A DNA stretch of 59,195 bases from an uncultured candidate division Zixibacteria bacterium (lineage in GTDB: Bacteria > Zixibacteria > MSB-5A5 > SM1-73). The DNA is taken from positions 1-59,195 of the forward strand of contig CAIVRH010000044.1 in the NCBI GenBank assembly GCA_903908285.1, written 5' to 3'. The position numbers and the translations under genes are program-made. Below the pieces are notes generated by a model, which ran no database searches, was not told the origin of the DNA, and saw only the letters and a program-made list of their open reading frames with translations. Below, piece by piece: positions 1-8,671 of the stretch (positions within the stretch are counted from its first letter, which is position 1; the number at the start of each line of letters is the position of its first letter).

Positions 1-258
1 AAAATAATCTAATAGAAAACCCATTTATATTATACTTTCTCCTGTATGGATGAGACAAAACCAAAGGTCAAGGAATTGTAAATAGGGGGTATTGCAAAAT
101 CAAGTCGAGGTGATTGATGCTTTAACTCGAGTGCTACTATACACTTGCCTGGTATAAAAAAGGCCGGGGAATTTAACATCCTCGACCTTATATCAAAATT
201 AGTTGAAAAGGAAACTGCATTATATACCAGCTGTAGTTTACTTTTTACTGTAAAGTTA
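1..258. repeat. direct repeat copy 1, downstream of the dockerin gene
   Basis: This segment is nearly identical to 3948-4206. The first ~190 bases differ at only a few positions and the last ~65 are more diverged. Both copies lie just downstream (minus-strand sense) of a stop codon and both contain a GC-rich hairpin followed by a T run, so the repeat looks like a duplicated 3' untranslated segment. The copy starts at base 1 and may extend outside the window. Confidence 0.9.
153..188 (-). terminator. Rho-independent terminator in repeat copy 1
   Basis: On the minus strand AGGTCGAGGA (188-179) pairs with TCCCCGGCCT (170-161) apart from one C-A mismatch and a G-U pair, followed by a T run (160-154). 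It lies downstream of the dockerin gene ending at 337. Confidence 0.6.
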
Positions 259-286
259 AGGGATAGCCTTATAAGCTATCCCTTAA
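256..286 (-). terminator. 12-bp perfect hairpin after the dockerin gene
   Basis: TTAAGGGATAGC at 256-267 is exactly complementary to 275-286 with a 7-base loop. It lies 50 bases past the stop codon of the gene ending at 337. The T tract on the minus strand is short, so it may act as an mRNA 3' end or with the second hairpin at 153-188. Confidence 0.55.
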
Positions 287-336
287 TTTTATCTCCTTAA
301 AATGAAGATAGTGTCTTGTTATTCGATTTCTTGAGA

Positions 337-3300
337 TTACCAGACACCCGGACACTTCGGAGGGGGACCGTTCTTGTACAGGTAAGAGATTAAAGTTACG
401 ATATCTCCGATCTCGATCACTCCGCTGTTGTTGGTGTCTCCGCGCATCATTGGACCGGCCGGTGCCGCACCATTCTTGTAGAGGTAACTGATCAAGGTAA
501 CGATATCTCCGATCTCGATTACCCCGCTATTGTTGGCATCACCGCATATGATGGCAGGATGATTTGCTACCCAGGCACGGGCCGCTGCCACCCGGGCTTG
601 CATGTTAGCCAGTCCGGTAGTGCCTATGGCTTCCACTATGGTGAAGGAAGCTCTGGCTTTCGGATCGGTACCGGCTGTAATCTTGCGCGCGGTTACGATC
701 TGGCTGCGGTCCACGATCAAATCCGGGTCCTGAACCGCCCCAATCACATTGCCTTTAGCCAACTGATAGAAATCTCCATCTTTCCAGCCCCAGGGAGACT
801 GGGGGTAGAGATATACGTCATTACGCAGGTTGTAGGTTCCCCAAGGAATGGTGCTCTCGCCGGTTTGATAACCCTGAGCCAGGGCAATTCCGGCATAGTA
901 ATCGTTGTAGGATGGATGTGCTCCGGTATAATCCCAACCTCTTTGCCAGGCAATATTGTCGGTGGCATCGTATCCCGCCCGGTTTCTCCCGCTTTGGTCA
1001 CCCAGGGTATCCCAGGGGCAATCTATGTCCATCATCATGCCTATATAAGTGTCTTCATAACCGGTAAACAACGGTTGAGATGGCCACCAATTCGGAGGAT
1101 CGTGCCGCTCAGCGGTAATGAACTTGATCACGCAATTCTTCAGGTCGGCGGTAGCGGTAGTGTTGAAGAAGACGTTCTCGTGCAGGATCTCAAACCACCA
1201 CCACTTGGAATCCATGGGTGGTTTTATATCTTCTATGGCAACATTCCAGCTGTACTCCAGCCAGTAGGTGGGATAAGTATTCATGTGCAGGTACTCACGG
1301 GCCAGGGTATGCTGGTCGTTGACGCCATAATATCTGCCTACTAAAGTATCATTACTTTCTGTGGTAGCCACAAACGGTCCGCCATTGTAGAAAACCTCGT
1401 GCACTTCACTTGGGAAAGTTGAAATATCATGCATCCACTCCTGGGAATTGGCGTTGACATAGAATCGCAAAGCTCCATTCTCCAGGGTATCGTAAGTCAA
1501 CGGGTCTCTCGGGCATTCATAATAAGCATTCGATACTATCGCCTGAACCGGTATATATTCTATTTTACCACCACCTTCATTGGTGGTAAGGATGATGTTG
1601 CCATCGATAAAGGTGCCATTGCAAGAACCGGAACCGTTGACGATCGCGACCACATCATTGGATGCTCCGGGCGCCAGGATGGTAGCTCCAATGTTACACT
1701 GAATGCAGGGATCGTCCGTGGTTACGCTGTAAACCAAGTTGGCGTTACCGATGCTTTTTACCGTAAAGACCAAGGTTCTGCTTCCGCCCGGAGTAATTTT
1801 CAACGGTGGATCATACCATTCAGACGGTGACTTAATCCGATAAGTACCTCGAGGCTCGGCTGGGACTGGCCATTGAGACAGGTGGAGATACATAACGGAA
1901 TTCTGACACCATGCACCTTCTGTATAATGTTGAACAGCTGCTCCAGCATCGCGATCACAGATATATTGAATGTGCAAGGTATTATCAGAGGTTGCCAGAG
2001 ATGACCAATGTTCACTTATACAGTTTCCTTCATAGCATCCGGGAGTTTTTGTATTGGTCAGGTTATATAATCTCCCCCAATTGTCTCCCCCATTATAACT
2101 ACCACAACCGTAGATGTCTCCATTAGTGTAACCATTGGCAGAATTATCTGCAGTATCAAACTGGGTCCAGGTACAATATAAGTAGGTAGAATCACCATGA
2201 TAGTCGGGATCAGCTGCTACCAGGCTGGGTTTGGCGATATTCCGGTTGTATCGACCAGGTCTGGTTCCAGACCAGTTTGCATCTGCAATCAGGGTAATGC
2301 CGGTCTTTTTGCTCCAGTGAAAAAGTTCGGTTTTCGGATTATCCCAATATTCCCAACACCAATAAAAACGCCGGGAAGTATTCCATACTATATGAAGACT
2401 ATCCTGGTAATCATAACAAGCCGCGACATCCATATATGCAAATGAAGTAGTGTCGTAATCAGTAACCCTAACGCGATTAGGCGGCCAATTAGTTCCATCG
2501 ACCCAATCATTTCCATTATTCATCGATTCAATATAGTAGACATTGTTTCGTTCTTCGTATCCATCCCAAAATAATGGTTTGGTATAAACTATCGCCACCT
2601 TATGAGAAACCGGAGAAGTAACCACTATTGGAGAGATAGTGTAGCCCGAATCAAAAACAGGAATTGTTGAAAAAGAACCACCTCCATTAGCACCAGCCAC
2701 CACTTTGTACGTATGGGTTGATCCAGATCCAAAACACTGGCAAATCAGGGTGTCAAGCAATTCCGGTCCATCTTTTATGTAGCATCGCACATAGCCATAT
2801 GCCTTTGGTTCAGCAAGTATGGGCGCTAATTTGCAATCCGTAAAGTAAAATTTACTGGACTCTGTCACGGCGATATGCATGTAATCACGATTACTGGCTG
2901 AGTCGTACACGATTCCCATTTTGGGCCATCTTCCGGGTTCTACAGCACCATTCATGTAATCCGGAATGTCAAATTTGCGGGTGAATTGATCACTGCATAC
3001 ATCATCAGCCACTGCCAAGGTGGTATACCATAAGGGAGTACCACCCGAGCGGTGATAGATGATGACGGAGGATCCGTCGTGCAGATAAGATTGATTGGTA
3101 TATCCAGGTTGGACATTAGCGGAAGGTCCTCCGTCCACATTGGAAGCTCCCGTCCAAACATCATACGGATTTTCACAGTTAGATTTGACATAGCGATATG
3201 TACCTGGAAATGGACTATTAGTATATGTCCAAGATACTTCGTGATAACCACCCGGGGTTACAGAAATCACATGACCCATCGATCCGATTTGTTGTTCATC

Positions 3301-3516
3301 ATACCAGGTATTTCCAATATCAGTGATTTCAATTATAGTGCCCGCCTGGGGGTTAATATCCGTGCAATCTCCATAATATATTGTCCTCCCGCTGTTACCC
3401 CCTTTTGAAGTTTTAGTATTCTGTTTCGCGGTAGCGGAATATCCTTCGACCACGAATAACCCCCAAACGAAACAAAGCAAAACCATCGTAACAATAAAAA
3501 TTATTTTGGTTTTCAT
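337..3516 (-). CDS. secreted protein with C-terminal dockerin-like repeats
   Basis: This encodes a 1059-aa exported protein of unknown function. Residues 1-28 form a signal peptide (Lys at 2 and 4, long hydrophobic core). The body contains repeated Trp/Tyr-rich segments of the kind seen in sialidase/BNR-like beta-propellers (roughly residues 100-560), then a beta-sandwich-like stretch (570-660). Residues 991-1055 hold two dockerin type I-like repeats, each with GDxNNSGxIEIGDIVTLISYLYKNG. In cellulosome systems dockerins bind cohesins; in this lineage their partner is unknown. The start is supported by an AAGGAGGGG ribosome-binding site directly upstream (3523-3531). It is monocistronic, flanked by direct repeats, with a promoter-like site at 3828-3858. 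Confidence 0.85.
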   Translation of the reverse strand: MKTKIIFIVTMVLLCFVWGLFVVEGYSATAKQNTKTSKGGNSGRTIYYGDCTDINPQAGTIIEITDIGNTWYDEQQIGSMGHVISVTPGGYHEVSWTYTNSPFPGTYRYVKSNCENPYDVWTGASNVDGGPSANVQPGYTNQSYLHDGSSVIIYHRSGGTPLWYTTLAVADDVCSDQFTRKFDIPDYMNGAVEPGRWPKMGIVYDSASNRDYMHIAVTESSKFYFTDCKLAPILAEPKAYGYVRCYIKDGPELLDTLICQCFGSGSTHTYKVVAGANGGGSFSTIPVFDSGYTISPIVVTSPVSHKVAIVYTKPLFWDGYEERNNVYYIESMNNGNDWVDGTNWPPNRVRVTDYDTTSFAYMDVAACYDYQDSLHIVWNTSRRFYWCWEYWDNPKTELFHWSKKTGITLIADANWSGTRPGRYNRNIAKPSLVAADPDYHGDSTYLYCTWTQFDTADNSANGYTNGDIYGCGSYNGGDNWGRLYNLTNTKTPGCYEGNCISEHWSSLATSDNTLHIQYICDRDAGAAVQHYTEGAWCQNSVMYLHLSQWPVPAEPRGTYRIKSPSEWYDPPLKITPGGSRTLVFTVKSIGNANLVYSVTTDDPCIQCNIGATILAPGASNDVVAIVNGSGSCNGTFIDGNIILTTNEGGGKIEYIPVQAIVSNAYYECPRDPLTYDTLENGALRFYVNANSQEWMHDISTFPSEVHEVFYNGGPFVATTESNDTLVGRYYGVNDQHTLAREYLHMNTYPTYWLEYSWNVAIEDIKPPMDSKWWWFEILHENVFFNTTATADLKNCVIKFITAERHDPPNWWPSQPLFTGYEDTYIGMMMDIDCPWDTLGDQSGRNRAGYDATDNIAWQRGWDYTGAHPSYNDYYAGIALAQGYQTGESTIPWGTYNLRNDVYLYPQSPWGWKDGDFYQLAKGNVIGAVQDPDLIVDRSQIVTARKITAGTDPKARASFTIVEAIGTTGLANMQARVAAARAWVANHPAIICGDANNSGVIEIGDIVTLISYLYKNGAAPAGPMMRGDTNNSGVIEIGDIVTLISYLYKNGPPPKCPGVW

Positions 3517-3827
3517 TTTCCCCTCCTTAAAATAAAACAGTTATACTAATTGAACCATCCTGTTATCACCCCTTCTGAACCGAAGATTCTTATCTTCTTG
3601 TTTAATTAGTGCATCTTTCCGATAGTTTAGCTCTAATTCAATGATGGCCTATTTTCGATAGGTTCTTTGTCCCTGTAAACTCCACTTTACAAAACAGGGA
3701 TGACAGGTACAGGACGACCCTACCAAAACCAATGAAAAACTTGCCACCGGCAATATGAATAAGTGAGAGGAAGAAGATTCATTTCCTCTAATCTTTAACC
3801 CACAAGGCTACTGACTATGTAATTATC

Positions 3828-3858
3828 ATTATAAATGGTTAGAACCGGTTGTTGTCAA
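3828..3858 (-). promoter_or_regulatory. candidate promoter for the dockerin gene
   Basis: Minus-strand TTGACA at 3858-3853 is followed by TTTATA at a 17-bp spacing, or TATAAT (3833-3828) at 19 bp. The leader to the start codon at 3516 would be about 300 nt. The rest of 3517-3947 holds no recognisable gene. Confidence 0.45.
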
Positions 3859-3947
3859 GTAAAATATTACATATTTTATATTTTTCTGAGTTATACTCGT
3901 TACTTATTGCGAATTGTCTTATGCGCAACAACTTACGATAAATTCTT

Positions 3948-4206
3948 AAAATAATCTAATAGAAAACCCATTTATATTATACTTTCTCCTGTATGGATGA
4001 GACAAAACCAAAGGTCAAGGAATTGTAAATAGGGGGTATTGCAAAAGCAAGTCGAGGTGATTGATGCTTTAACTCGAGTGCTACTATACATTTGCCTGGT
4101 ATAAAAAAGGCCGGGGAATTTAATATCCTCGGCCTTTATAATAGAAGCAGAATAAAAAGGAAACTGAATTTTTACCAGCGTTAGTTTACTTTTTACTATG
4201 AACTTA
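3948..4206. repeat. direct repeat copy 2, downstream of the aminotransferase gene
   Basis: This is the second copy of the sequence at 1-258, in the same orientation. It overlaps the last bases of the aminotransferase gene and carries the better-preserved terminator hairpin, which suggests it is the ancestral copy and that copy 1 travelled with, or arose by duplication around, the dockerin gene. Confidence 0.9.
4102..4135 (-). terminator. Rho-independent terminator of the aminotransferase gene
   Basis: Minus-strand stem AGGCCGAGGA (4135-4126) pairs with TCCCCGGCCT (4117-4108) with one G-U pair, followed by a T6 run (4107-4102). It lies about 70 bases after the stop codon at 4204. Confidence 0.8.
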
Positions 4207-5394
4207 GGCTGTGTTCTCTTTGAAGACCTTTCCCAATCTTTTAATCCCCTCGATTATCATATCATGCCCGGCATTAGAGAAGTTCAAACGGAGAGTGTTA
4301 TCTTTGTCTTCATACGGGTAAAAAGGCTTACCCGGAACATAAGCCACCTTCTGCTGCTTTACTGCTAATTCTAAAAGAGCCGTTGCAGAGATCCCCTCGG
4401 GCAATTCCACCCATAAAAACAAACCACCCCCCGGTTCGGTCCATTTGATGTTTTCCGGGAAATATTCTTTTAAAGCCTTTATCATTATGGCTCTTCGCTG
4501 GCTGTAGGAATCTATAATCAGTTGAATGTGACGGTCCAAATTTCCGGCTTGGATATATTCATATAAGACATATTGAGCGAAAGTGTTGGTGTGCAAATCC
4601 GCACCCTGCTTCATCCTCTCGACCATATTCATCATCTCTTTGGTGGCGGCGATCCAACCGATTCGAAGTCCCGGCGAAACGATTTTGGAACAAGTCCCCA
4701 GCTCGATCACCAGCTCTCCACCCAAACTCTTAAGCGAGGGAAGATGTTCTCCCACATATCTCAAATCGCCATAGGGATTATCGTCGATTACCGGAATATA
4801 GTATTCCTGTGCCAGCTTTATCAGCTGTTTTCTTCTTTCTAGGCTTAAAGTTCTGCCGGTGGGGTTCTGAAAATTGGAAACCACATAGATAAAGCGCGGC
4901 TTGAATTTCTTTATTTTTTCCTCCACCTGATCCACCATCATCCCCTCTTCATCCATATCCACGCCAATGTACTGGGGATTATGGAAGCTGAACGCCTGGA
5001 TGGCCCCCAGATAGGTGGGGTTTTCACAAATGATCGCGCTTCCCTTATCCAGAAAAACCCTTCCGGTCAGATCCAAACCCTGCTGCGAGCCTGAAGTAAT
5101 GCAGATGTTCTCCTCGGTCAGACCGGAACATCCCTTTTGAGTCAATCTCTCGGCGATGGTTTTCCGCAAGGGGAGAACCCCCAGAGTAAGACTGTATTGT
5201 AAGGCTTTACCCGGGTATTCATCCAGAACTTTGGTGCAGGCTTTCAAAAGATGTCTGTCGGGAAAAAGTTCCGGCGCCGGAAGTCCTCCGGCAAAGTTTA
5301 TCACGTCCGGTCTTTCCGTTATCTTCAAAATCTCCCGGATGGCGGAGCTTTTGGTCTCATGAGCCATTACCGAATAGGTCCAATTTAAAGCCAC
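4204..5394 (-). CDS. PLP-dependent class I/II aminotransferase, LysN/2-aminoadipate type
   Basis: This is a 396-aa fold-type I aminotransferase. It has the N-terminal INFAGGLPAPELFP motif typical of the 2-aminoadipate/LysN branch, the glycine-rich SGSQQGLDL cofactor segment, NPTG, DDNPYGDLRY, the PLP-lysine motif CSKIVSPGLRIGW and the substrate-carboxylate Arg in LRLNFSN near the C-terminus. The family transfers amino groups from 2-aminoadipate, branched or aromatic amino acids; the substrate cannot be fixed from sequence. The frame is open to an ATG at 5424, but AAGGAGG at 5407-5401 sits six bases before a GTG at 5394, which gives the usual family length, so GTG is chosen. The gene stands alone with its own terminator. 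Confidence 0.9.
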   Translation of the reverse strand: MALNWTYSVMAHETKSSAIREILKITERPDVINFAGGLPAPELFPDRHLLKACTKVLDEYPGKALQYSLTLGVLPLRKTIAERLTQKGCSGLTEENICITSGSQQGLDLTGRVFLDKGSAIICENPTYLGAIQAFSFHNPQYIGVDMDEEGMMVDQVEEKIKKFKPRFIYVVSNFQNPTGRTLSLERRKQLIKLAQEYYIPVIDDNPYGDLRYVGEHLPSLKSLGGELVIELGTCSKIVSPGLRIGWIAATKEMMNMVERMKQGADLHTNTFAQYVLYEYIQAGNLDRHIQLIIDSYSQRRAIMIKALKEYFPENIKWTEPGGGLFLWVELPEGISATALLELAVKQQKVAYVPGKPFYPYEDKDNTLRLNFSNAGHDMIIEGIKRLGKVFKENTA

Positions 5395-5821
5395 CTCATA
5401 CCTCCTTGAAAAAATAGAATTCAAATCATCTCAAATCTCAATGTTTCTATATTTACACCTCTGTCAAAATTACAAGCTGGCATCCATGGTTGAATTTACC
5501 CGAAATATTCTGAAAAGTCAAGGAGATTTTAAGAACTTCAGGATAGGCTGGACGCTTCTGGCTTCGCTGATGCCTGCCTGATCCTACCGACATCCGCTGG
5601 TAATTTACCAGCACTCGCTTTAAATGCACTTTGGTTAATGAATTTCCTCCCTTCCCGAAACTTCTGAAACCCAAAAATTCCTTTAAAATAGATCTATACA
5701 CGCATAAGATTATATCCTGTTTTCGGTTACTTGAATTGGTGAGGATGCTCTATCCCTTTATCTAAACAACAATCTTACATAAAGAATCTTTAAAATTTTT
5801 TGGAGATAACGAAAATATCCC
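5395..5821. other. intergenic region without recognisable gene
   Basis: About 430 AT-rich bases between divergent units. A minus-strand TTGACA (5467-5462) could be the -35 of the aminotransferase promoter, but no convincing -10 follows. No protein similarity was recognised. Confidence 0.5.
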
Positions 5822-5849
5822 TTGACAAGCTAAAACTGACATTTATATT
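5822..5849 (+). promoter_or_regulatory. consensus-like sigma-70 promoter for the Cys-rich/TonB operon
   Basis: TTGACA (5822-5827), a 16-bp spacer and TATATT (5844-5849) match the promoter pattern repeated across this window. Transcription would give a leader of about 460 nt before the first well-supported start codon at 6316. Confidence 0.65.
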
Positions 5850-6045
5850 ATCTAATGATAAAACACTATTTGAATGTCGATAACAATATAGGGCTTGAAT
5901 GGATTGTTATGGAGTGTTTCCTTCCAAACAAATGGAGTAATGCTTCCATTGATAAGTGGATGAAGAGCCGATTACTCCTGATAGATTCATTTCAAATACA
6001 TAAAAACTAAAATTCATATTAAGGAGATGGGGTTAAAAAAGAACT

Positions 6046-6125
6046 ACCCCGCTGCAAGCGGACGAAGTATTCGTAGGAAAATGATTTTCTATCCGCCACA
6101 AGCAGGGTATTAGACTCGAAGAGAT
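6046..6125 (+). promoter_or_regulatory. structured leader segment with nested inverted repeats
   Basis: Within the long leader, CCGCT-GCA-AGCGG and CGAA-GTA-TTCG form two adjacent short hairpins. A longer imperfect pairing joins TACCCCGCT near 6046 with AGCAGGGTA near 6108. It could be a regulatory RNA or a small palindromic repeat element; no known riboswitch class was recognised. Confidence 0.35.
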
Positions 6126-6315
6126 TAATTGAGTTGAGCGAATCATTAAAGAAAGAACAATCTTCTTCCAGTGATGGGGTTGCCAATAACCAGACCCGGT
6201 AATACCCCACCTAGATAGAGATGGGGAGATGGACGGATTCAGGCGACACCCTATCGTTCGAAAATTTCCATTGAGTAAAGCGCAAGTAATTAATCCTTCA
6301 GGCCAGGAGGTAAAT

Positions 6316-6648
6316 ATGAAGGGTTTGATCATAGTGATGACGGTACTGCTGCTCCTGTTCTCATTAACCGGTTTTTCACCGGCAGAAAACAAGAGTACTA
6401 CCAATATCCCAAGCCTGAGCAACATTACCATACAAGTCAAGAGCCTGTTCTCCCCCTCGGCACGGGAAAACGGTGTTCTCTCAACTCAAATTGAGGTTAG
6501 AGCACCCCTTACCCAGAAACTTCTAGGTCCAATTAGAGAGCACTCAGACCAGGCTCCATTAGAATGCCCATCCGGATGTGAGATGAGATGCCATTGGAAC
6601 GGTTATGGTGAGTGGGTCTGTACCTGCGTTTGCCGACCAATGATGTAA
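6316..6648 (+). CDS. small exported cysteine-rich protein
   Basis: This is a 110-aa protein of no recognised family. Residues 1-22 form a signal peptide (MKG, then a Leu/Val/Ile-rich core, ending GFSPA). The middle is Ser/Thr/Asn-rich and low in structure. The last 30 residues contain six cysteines in the pattern C-x3-C-x3-C-x9-C-x-C-x-C with Trp residues between them, suggesting disulfides or metal binding outside the cytoplasm. The frame is open from 6229, but GGAGG at 6306-6310 precisely precedes the ATG at 6316, so this start is chosen. It is followed after 16 bases by the TonB-like gene, so both are probably co-transcribed from 5822. Confidence 0.7.
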   Translation: MKGLIIVMTVLLLLFSLTGFSPAENKSTTNIPSLSNITIQVKSLFSPSARENGVLSTQIEVRAPLTQKLLGPIREHSDQAPLECPSGCEMRCHWNGYGEWVCTCVCRPMM

Positions 6649-6664
6649 AACCCGGGGATCAGAT

Positions 6665-7384
6665 ATGTCAAAATATTATGGTACCTTCGAATTAAAGCAA
6701 AGTTATCAGAAGAATCTTATCCTGGGTATGGCAGCAGCGCTGGGGATAAACTTATTTTGCGTCCTGATCATTACGCTTTACCCTAGGATTTTTCCCGAAG
6801 CAAAGACCGAAAAGATCACCCGGGTATGGAGCATTGCCCAGTTAATCACGCCTCCCCCTCCCCCGGAACTCACCGAGGAAGGTATATCGGGAACATCATC
6901 GGGTGGAATCCACCAGCCAGTACCTAAGGTATCCCGAGACCATAATATATCATTGCGGACAAAATACCAGGGAGAGACCTTTGGGTTTGTCTATGATATA
7001 AGCACCACCGGAATAGAAGTGAGCAATGAAAATAGCAGTATAGAAATTGGGACACCTCAGAGATTAAAGATAGAATTAATCCAGGCTGATAGATTTCCCG
7101 AATGCATCCGAAGCGTTTTGCCAAAATACCCGGAATTAGCCAGACAGAACGGGGTGGAAGGTGAGGTTTGGCTCCAGATTTTGGTAGATAAGCGGGGCAA
7201 GGTCAAAGACGTAAACATTTTCAGGAAATCCAGCATCGAAGGCGGATTTGAAGAAGCAGCGACCCAAGCCGCATGGCAATGGGAATACCGGCCGGCCCTG
7301 TGCAACAATCAACCGGTTGCAGTTTGGATTGTTTATACCCTTAAGTTCAAGTTAAAGACGCCGGTAATAGCATGTAAATCGTGA
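6665..7384 (+). CDS. TonB-like energy transducer
   Basis: This is a 239-aa inner-membrane protein with one N-terminal transmembrane helix (about residues 18-38), a short proline run (PPPPPE, about 63-68), a linker and a C-terminal TonB domain (about 145-235) with the family's PKYPELARQNGVEGEVWLQ-like and AATQAAWQWEYRPA motifs. TonB proteins couple the proton-motive force (with ExbB/ExbD) to outer-membrane transporters. The periplasmic spacer is much shorter in proline than in enterobacterial TonB. No exbB/exbD or receptor gene is nearby; the only neighbour is the Cys-rich exported protein. The ribosome-binding site is weak. Confidence 0.85.
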   Translation: MSKYYGTFELKQSYQKNLILGMAAALGINLFCVLIITLYPRIFPEAKTEKITRVWSIAQLITPPPPPELTEEGISGTSSGGIHQPVPKVSRDHNISLRTKYQGETFGFVYDISTTGIEVSNENSSIEIGTPQRLKIELIQADRFPECIRSVLPKYPELARQNGVEGEVWLQILVDKRGKVKDVNIFRKSSIEGGFEEAATQAAWQWEYRPALCNNQPVAVWIVYTLKFKLKTPVIACKS

Positions 7385-7699
7385 CCCGGAAAGAATACTA
7401 AAAGCCAAGGCTGGCGACAATCCAAAACCAAAAAGTTCACCCCCCGGGATGATGTATTCGTCACCGGACCATTTGCTGTCGGATATGGCGGATCCGGTAT
7501 ACGTATAAAATGGGGCTAACCTGCTGTCTTCCCAATCTTGAGGAAAGCCGGGTCGGATTCTTAATCCAACCCTGTTTTTTTATAACGCTTTCATTCACCA
7601 GGTAAAAATTCATGGCAATGCCATTTCAACGATAATCACCCCATCTTCAGAGTCAATCGAAAAACTCAGCTCTTGGCGGACATAACGAGGAAAGATTAA
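7385..7699. other. intergenic region, possible degenerate coding remnant
   Basis: About 315 bases between convergent genes. Minus-strand reading gives short open stretches with protein-like composition but with stops and no start, so a decayed gene is possible. Nothing could be identified. Confidence 0.3.
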
Positions 7700-8443
7700 C
7701 TAAATAGAGATAAGATCAAAAAAAGTGGATTGGGGATCAAGTGCGCACTTAATGCGGAAGCTGACGGAAGATTTTAAATCTTGCCTGATTTCCTCCCGGT
7801 TTCTCTGAAAATGATCCGGCAAAAAGTGCGGGAAATATTTCCTTTGGATGATGGGGATCAATCTCAAGCTGATTTCGGTGATGACACCCAAAGTTCCCCA
7901 CGAGCCGATAAATAGCCGCGGGAGATCGTAACCGGACACCGATTTGAACGTTCTGGCACCGATATTGAGGATTTGTCCCTGGGGATCGACCACTTCCAAA
8001 GCCAGGACATAATCCTTGATTTGGATGTCTCTGTCACCGGACTTTCCTTGAAGACCTGAAGCCACCGCTCCACCGATCGTACCGCTGGATTTACTGCCCG
8101 CTAAAGGACAGAACAAGTGGTACGGTTCCAATTGCCGGTTCAAATCCCTCAACTGAAAACCGGGTTCCAAAATCACATACAAATCTTCCGGCACCACTTT
8201 ATTGATCTGGTTCATGCGACCGGACTTTAGGATGACCGTATTATCCGAAGCCGGTTGGGAAAAATCAAGAGTTGAACCGGCCCCGGAGGGTAGTATCCTG
8301 AATTTGTTTTCGTTAGCCAAAAGTACGATATCAGAAACTTGGGAGGTATTCTTGGGTGAAACAAAAACCCCATCTAACCGGACCTCCATATTATCTTTTC
8401 CGACAAGCTTCTCCAATTTGTCTAATAATGTTCTTTTTAACAT
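7700..8443 (-). CDS. FAD-binding oxidoreductase, GlcD/GlcE-like, lacking the cap domain
   Basis: This is a 247-aa protein with the PCMH-type FAD-binding fold (FAD_binding_4). It shows RILPSGAGSTLDF for the pyrophosphate loop and GSKSSGTIGGAVASG, SVSGYDLPRLFIGSWGTLGVITE for the flavin site. Family members (glycolate/lactate dehydrogenase subunits) are 350-480 aa with a C-terminal substrate domain. Here the FAD domain runs almost directly into a tail (KCALDPQSTFF) resembling the family's final helix, as though the cap had been deleted internally. The frame is open to 8530, but those bases form the -35 of a promoter, so the ATG at 8443 is preferred. No partner subunit is adjacent. Confidence 0.7.
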   Translation of the reverse strand: MLKRTLLDKLEKLVGKDNMEVRLDGVFVSPKNTSQVSDIVLLANENKFRILPSGAGSTLDFSQPASDNTVILKSGRMNQINKVVPEDLYVILEPGFQLRDLNRQLEPYHLFCPLAGSKSSGTIGGAVASGLQGKSGDRDIQIKDYVLALEVVDPQGQILNIGARTFKSVSGYDLPRLFIGSWGTLGVITEISLRLIPIIQRKYFPHFLPDHFQRNREEIRQDLKSSVSFRIKCALDPQSTFFDLISI

Positions 8444-8503
8444 CTTAAACCCGGTATAGTTTGAGGAAGTTTTAAACCTTCTGTTTCCCTGGCACCCATC
8501 CAA

Positions 8504-8530
8504 GATATAATTGACGGGTAAGACTGTCAA
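8504..8530 (-). promoter_or_regulatory. promoter of the FAD-binding protein gene
   Basis: Minus-strand TTGACA (8530-8525) is followed at 15-16 bp by TATATC/ATATCT (8509-8503). This makes the upstream in-frame extension of the gene non-coding and gives a leader of about 55 nt. Confidence 0.5.
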
Positions 8531-8671
8531 GTTGCTTGTCTAACCATGACAGACCATAGGCAATAAAAATGAATCCCTTCCCTGCCTATTGGGGGTATTC
8601 ATTTTTTGTTTTCGCTCCCCATGGTCGATATGGTTTAATACCAGGACGATTCAACGCTTTTTTAATCAACA

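Noticed and set aside
559-1344. Long open frame on the plus strand inside the dockerin gene
   Set aside because: It lies antisense to a well-supported gene with signal peptide and dockerin repeats, lacks a ribosome-binding site and resembles no family; the codon structure of the minus strand explains it.
5855-6010. 51-codon frame right after the consensus promoter
   Set aside because: No ribosome-binding site, begins within a few bases of the -10 element, and no recognisable protein; treated as leader.
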